A stretch of 6,118 bases of DNA from Candidatus Heimdallarchaeota archaeon (GTDB taxonomy: Archaea; Asgardarchaeota; Heimdallarchaeia; Heimdallarchaeales; Kariarchaeaceae). The translations under genes and the position numbers were made by a program. Location of the stretch: NCBI GenBank assembly GCA_021399405.1, contig JAAFKL010000336.1:1-6118 (forward strand), in the 5' to 3' direction. The notes under the pieces are model-generated. The model did no database searches. It saw only the letters and a program-made list of their open reading frames with translations, and was not told the origin of the DNA. This document shows positions 5,510-6,118 of the stretch, piece by piece. Numbering within the stretch: position 1 is the first letter of the stretch; the number at the start of each line of letters is the position of its first letter.

Positions 5510-5634
5510 TTATTGATTGTGCACAGCGTCTAGCTCCTCATCAGTCACATCAAATACAACATTGTGAGGTGGTAGTGCTTCAGTCTTCATGAACTCAGGT
5601 AACCTATCATCAGCTTTTGTCAATCCAGCAGCTC
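5510..5634 (-). repeat. Parent copy of the AOR 3'-end direct repeat
   Basis: The final ~40 codons of the intact AOR-family gene, mirrored at 3360-3484. An ATCCATT block and an ATAATAT block downstream of both stop codons (5484-5498 and 3330-3350) suggest that the homology originally ran into the 3' flank, now separated by small indels. Confidence 0.8.
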
Positions 5635-6118
5635 TATTGAAGGCTATCTCCTTGTTCAGGATCTCACGGCCATATTTGGTCACATCTTCGACACCCCAAT
5701 TATTTCCGGTCATATGGGCACAAGTATCGACCAAACCCTGGAATCCTTCATCCACATCAAGTATCGCGAATGCAGTGAATAGACAATAACCACTTGAATC
5801 TAGGAATGCAGTTGTTTCCTGGAAGGCTTTGGAAAGTCCGGCCTTTTCAACACCTCTCGGATCAGTAACCTCACCTTTGATACCAAGTATCTCAGCGGCA
5901 ATTGTGTAGCCAGCTGTATGGTCCGCTCCCATGGGGTTGGTGGCATACGTCACACCAATACCTCTGATGGGTCGTGGATCGTAAGCAGGCATTGATTGAC
6001 CCTTCACATGGGCAACTCTTGTGCTACCAAATACATTACCGACGGTGAGTGCACCAGAACCAAGGATTCTACCCAGTGGGGTACCCTCTCCTACCTCTCT
6101 TAGTGCTTTGATGGCACC
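5510..6118 (-). CDS. aor: Aldehyde ferredoxin oxidoreductase family tungstoenzyme, C-terminal third (5' end beyond window)
   Basis: The 202 codons visible match the C-terminal region of AOR-family enzymes, which use a tungsten bis-pterin cofactor and one 4Fe-4S cluster to oxidise aldehydes to acids with ferredoxin as acceptor. Visible hallmarks, in residues of this fragment, are HVKGQSMPAYDPRP (38-50), GIGVTYATNPMGADHTAGY (53-71) and DSSGYC (107-112). The last corresponds to the pterin-binding DxxGLC motif, whose Cys is the fourth ligand of the FeS cluster; here Leu is replaced by Tyr. The first three cluster cysteines would lie upstream, outside the window. Full-length members are about 600 residues, so two thirds are missing. 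A GTG at 6007 is internal, not the start: the frame continues upstream with conserved family sequence (GNVFGSTRVAH). The enzyme is cytoplasmic, typical of anaerobic archaea using peptides or aldehydes. Which subfamily (AOR, FOR, GAPOR or other) cannot be told, so the symbol is provisional. Confidence 0.93.
   Translation of the reverse strand, partial: GAIKALREVGEGTPLGRILGSGALTVGNVFGSTRVAHVKGQSMPAYDPRPIRGIGVTYATNPMGADHTAGYTIAAEILGIKGEVTDPRGVEKAGLSKAFQETTAFLDSSGYCLFTAFAILDVDEGFQGLVDTCAHMTGNNWGVEDVTKYGREILNKEIAFNRAAGLTKADDRLPEFMKTEALPPHNVVFDVTDEELDAVHNQ

Noticed and set aside
5589..5789. 66-codon plus-strand ORF
   Set aside because: It is antisense to the conserved AOR coding sequence, with no supporting signals.
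6005..6007. GTG as the AOR start codon
   Set aside because: The frame continues upstream to the window edge with AOR-family sequence, so this GTG is an internal Val codon.

Overview
The window looks archaeal, and most likely Asgard (Lokiarchaeia- or Thorarchaeia-like). Three genes have a TATA-like box centred 24-26 bases before the ATG, the spacing expected for leaderless archaeal transcripts, and an internal operon gene uses a GGAGG ribosome binding site instead. The right-hand gene belongs to the tungsten-dependent aldehyde ferredoxin oxidoreductase (AOR) family. A leucine-rich-repeat (LRR) protein and a long helical TPR-like protein are present, both of which I associate with Asgard genomes. 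The lineage assignment is inference; no rRNA or marker gene is present.

Layout. Positions 1-501 (minus) hold the start of a multi-pass membrane protein that runs off the left edge. Positions 691-1149 (plus) encode a GyrI-like small-molecule-binding protein. Positions 1340-2940 (plus) are a two-gene operon: a 108-residue protein of unknown function and a 424-residue LRR protein, with overlapping stop and start. Positions 2941-3577 contain no full gene but are not empty. They hold a truncated, diverged copy of the 3' end of the GyrI-like gene (2971-3140), an array of YACGTWTC-type sites (3193-3286), and a truncated, diverged copy of the 3' end of the AOR gene (3360-3497, minus). Positions 3578-5272 (minus) encode a 564-residue TPR-like protein. 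Positions 5510-6118 (minus) are the C-terminal third of the AOR-family enzyme, which runs off the right edge.

The striking feature is symmetry. Two convergent, better-GC genes (GyrI-like and AOR; sampled lines about 40-50% GC) are each followed by a roughly 2 kb AT-rich block (sampled lines about 18-33% GC) carrying LRR or TPR genes. Each block is then followed by a second, 82-87% identical copy of the last ~38 codons of the gene that precedes it. The two remnants face each other across a short spacer, as the two parent genes would have done in an ancestral convergent arrangement. This resembles elements that integrate into the 3' end of a protein-coding gene, supply a replacement end and leave the displaced end behind, as e14 and phage 21 do in icd. 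No integrase is visible, so tandem duplication with later decay, or recombination between divergent versions of the locus, remain alternatives. I see no CRISPR array, tRNA, rRNA or recognisable transposase.
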